Source: CBDFKF01 sp965248765 (GTDB taxonomy: Bacteria > Pseudomonadota > Alphaproteobacteria > VGEJ01). Taken from it: a stretch of 64,000 bases of DNA. Within the stretch, counting starts at the first letter, position 1; the number at the start of each line of letters is the position of its first letter. A program made the position numbers and the translations under genes. Location: positions 1,612,001-1,676,000 of the forward strand of contig CBDFKF010000004.1 in NCBI GenBank assembly GCA_965248765.1, given 5' to 3'. Below the pieces are notes generated by a model that saw nothing but the letters and a program-made list of their open reading frames with translations, had not been told where the DNA came from and made no database searches. This document shows positions 62,706-64,000 of this stretch, one piece after another.

Positions 62706-64000
62706 GAATGAGAATCACCATGGGCTGCTGTAATTGTCGCGGCTGCAGAGCCGGCTTCCCCCTGGTAGCCGAATTCGCGAACGAACCGGTCGATGTGCGG
62801 GAGAATCGGGCCCAGGTGATCGCGATAATGCCGCCAACGGCCCACTGCCCGGTCGTGGAGCGCTCGGCTCACCGCGTCGCGGCTCGGTGTGGCAACGAGA
62901 CGTCCCTGAGCGCCGCGCTCGTGGCGAAGTACCTCGGCGTCCCATGGCTCGCCAACGAAATCCAAAACGCGGTGCATCGTTGTTTCGGGGTCGCGGACGA
63001 GATCCTCGTAGCGGTACTCGAGGAATTGCGATGGCATGATCTCGCGATAATGACACCAGAGGTCCATGACGGCGGCGTAAAAGCGGGCTGTGCCGTCAAG
63101 ATCGAAGAAGTTGACCATGGCGGCGTTCTGCTCGAATTCCTGGACATAGCAGCTGAGGCAGACATCTCGGGGGTCGCGAAGCGCTACAATGATCCGAGCG
63201 GCAGGAAATATCCGGGCGATCAGCCCGAGTTCGATGATGTTGAGCGGATTCTTGTCGACTAGGCGGCGTTCTCCAATGGCGGGGCCGAGGTTCGCCCGCG
63301 CGCTCTCCCAGAAGGCGAGCTGCAGCGCTTCGATCTGCTGCGGCGTGAGGTCGGCAAGCAGGGCCGGATAGTCGGCGCGCGCGCCCACAAGCTGCGGCAG
63401 CGCGCCCATAACCGCAGACAGGGGGCTGCGTTCACCCGTCGTAAGAATGTTGGGGTGCGCCGCTAGCATCTGCTCCATGAGCGTCGTGCCGGAGCGCGGG
63501 AAGCCGACGAAAAAGATCGGAGGTGCCGAGCCGTTGGGGCCCACGGCGGTCCACGCCGCCACGCGCTCCGCGGTAAGCCAACTCCGGTAGCCTGCGATGG
63601 TGGTGTAGACGCGCTCCGGTTCACGCTGCCGGGCCGCCGGTAGTCGCGCACGGAGCTCGTTGCCCTGGTGAAACGCAGCAAAGGCCGCTTCGTAGTCGCC
63701 GAGACGATCGAGCACGTGGCCCAGCTCGAGATGTGCGCTTCCCGTCGTCGCGGCGTCGACATGTTTCGACCCGAGAAGTCCGAGAAGCCGATCGCGCGCT
63801 TCATCGAGCCGCCCCGCGCGGCGGTCCAGCGTGGCGAGGAGCAGATGAGCAGGCGCATGTCGGGGGTTCAACCCCAGTGCGCGCTCAGCGAGCGTCCGCG
63901 CCTCGACAAGCGCGCTCGTCATTTCCAGCGCCTTGGCAAGATTGCACAAGGCATCCGTGTGCTCTGGCTGCAGTTCGATCAGACGGCGCAGACACGTGAT
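62702..64000 (-). CDS. TPR-sulfotransferase fusion, 5' end beyond the window
   Basis: The frame enters from the right edge, so at least 433 residues are visible and the start is missing. The N-terminal TPRs include LIELQPEHTDALCNLAKALE and LGLNPRHAPAHLLLATLDRR. The sulfotransferase domain starts PPIFFVGFPRSGTTLMEQML (PAPS-binding loop), continues HPNILTTGE and has RIIVALRDPRDVCLSCYVQE (3'-phosphate binding) and FLEYRYEDLVRDPETTMHRV. It would transfer sulfate from PAPS to a carbohydrate, peptide or small molecule. The stop overlaps the dioxygenase start by 4 bp. Confidence 0.9.
   Translation of the reverse strand: MTCLRRLIELQPEHTDALCNLAKALEMTSALVEARTLAERALGLNPRHAPAHLLLATLDRRAGRLDEARDRLLGLLGSKHVDAATTGSAHLELGHVLDRLGDYEAAFAAFHQGNELRARLPAARQREPERVYTTIAGYRSWLTAERVAAWTAVGPNGSAPPIFFVGFPRSGTTLMEQMLAAHPNILTTGERSPLSAVMGALPQLVGARADYPALLADLTPQQIEALQLAFWESARANLGPAIGERRLVDKNPLNIIELGLIARIFPAARIIVALRDPRDVCLSCYVQEFEQNAAMVNFFDLDGTARFYAAVMDLWCHYREIMPSQFLEYRYEDLVRDPETTMHRVLDFVGEPWDAEVLRHERGAQGRLVATPSRDAVSRALHDRAVGRWRHYRDHLGPILPHIDRFVREFGYQGEAGSAAATITAAHGDSHS

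Overview
The window is GC-rich, densely coded DNA from an alphaproteobacterium, most likely of the Rhodospirillales type. That placement is an inference from gene order and protein character: yqeY-dnaG-rpoD next to a CAU tRNA, then carA-carB-greA-ELM1-trxB-lysR remnant. No 16S gene is present to confirm it.

Positions 1-16.1 kb form a decaying, accessory-like region. A broken secreted FecR-domain protein (461-3082) is flanked by near-identical short direct repeats. Next come an ornithine cyclodeaminase family gene, an IS256-type remnant, a low-GC FkbM methyltransferase with two frameshifts, a DUF2161 nuclease-fold gene, a membrane protein with an in-frame stop, an IS1182-type element (8359-9971) with a multiply frameshifted transposase, and a long CHAT-TPR lipoprotein gene with three frameshifts. 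A roughly 470-bp duplicate of the asparaginase 3' end lies about 5.7 kb from the intact asparaginase gene. Asparaginase forms an operon with a G3E (CobW-like) GTPase and a small protein.

Positions 16-28 kb are a run of amide-bond metabolism genes: an RraA-like protein, an M20 amidohydrolase of the ILR1/hippuricase type, two DUF1028 Ntn-fold proteins, an imidazolonepropionase-like amidohydrolase translationally overlapped with a second G3E GTPase, D-amino-acid dehydrogenase, a penicillin-acylase-type lipoprotein and a GH3-family acyl-acid-amido synthetase. A GH3 (conjugating) and an ILR1-like M20 (deconjugating) enzyme in one locus recalls the plant auxin conjugation cycle and is the most intriguing feature. 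MlaC and an intact IS1202/ISNCY-type element with 17-18-bp target duplications follow.

Positions 29.5-49.6 kb hold a secreted propeller-like protein, two class III cyclases, an AcoABC-type 2-oxoacid/acetoin dehydrogenase operon that runs into an acyl carrier protein and a ketosynthase, a ligD-ku-BRCT/TPR operon for end joining, a cupin, a maleylacetate-reductase-like enzyme, a queuosine-precursor-type transporter and a NodU-type carbamoyltransferase.

Positions 49.6-64 kb are core housekeeping: tRNA(CAU), rpoD, dnaG, yqeY, carAB with a good promoter, greA, an ELM1-like gene, trxB, a LysR remnant, a candidate C-rich-loop small RNA ending in a strong terminator, and a translationally coupled Fe(II)/2OG dioxygenase plus TPR-sulfotransferase pair.

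A caution for any reader: several otherwise perfect genes, including essential carB, are interrupted by a single 1-nt indel, usually in or beside a homopolymer. Those are best read as sequence errors, whereas the 1-13 kb genes with multiple lesions look like true decay.
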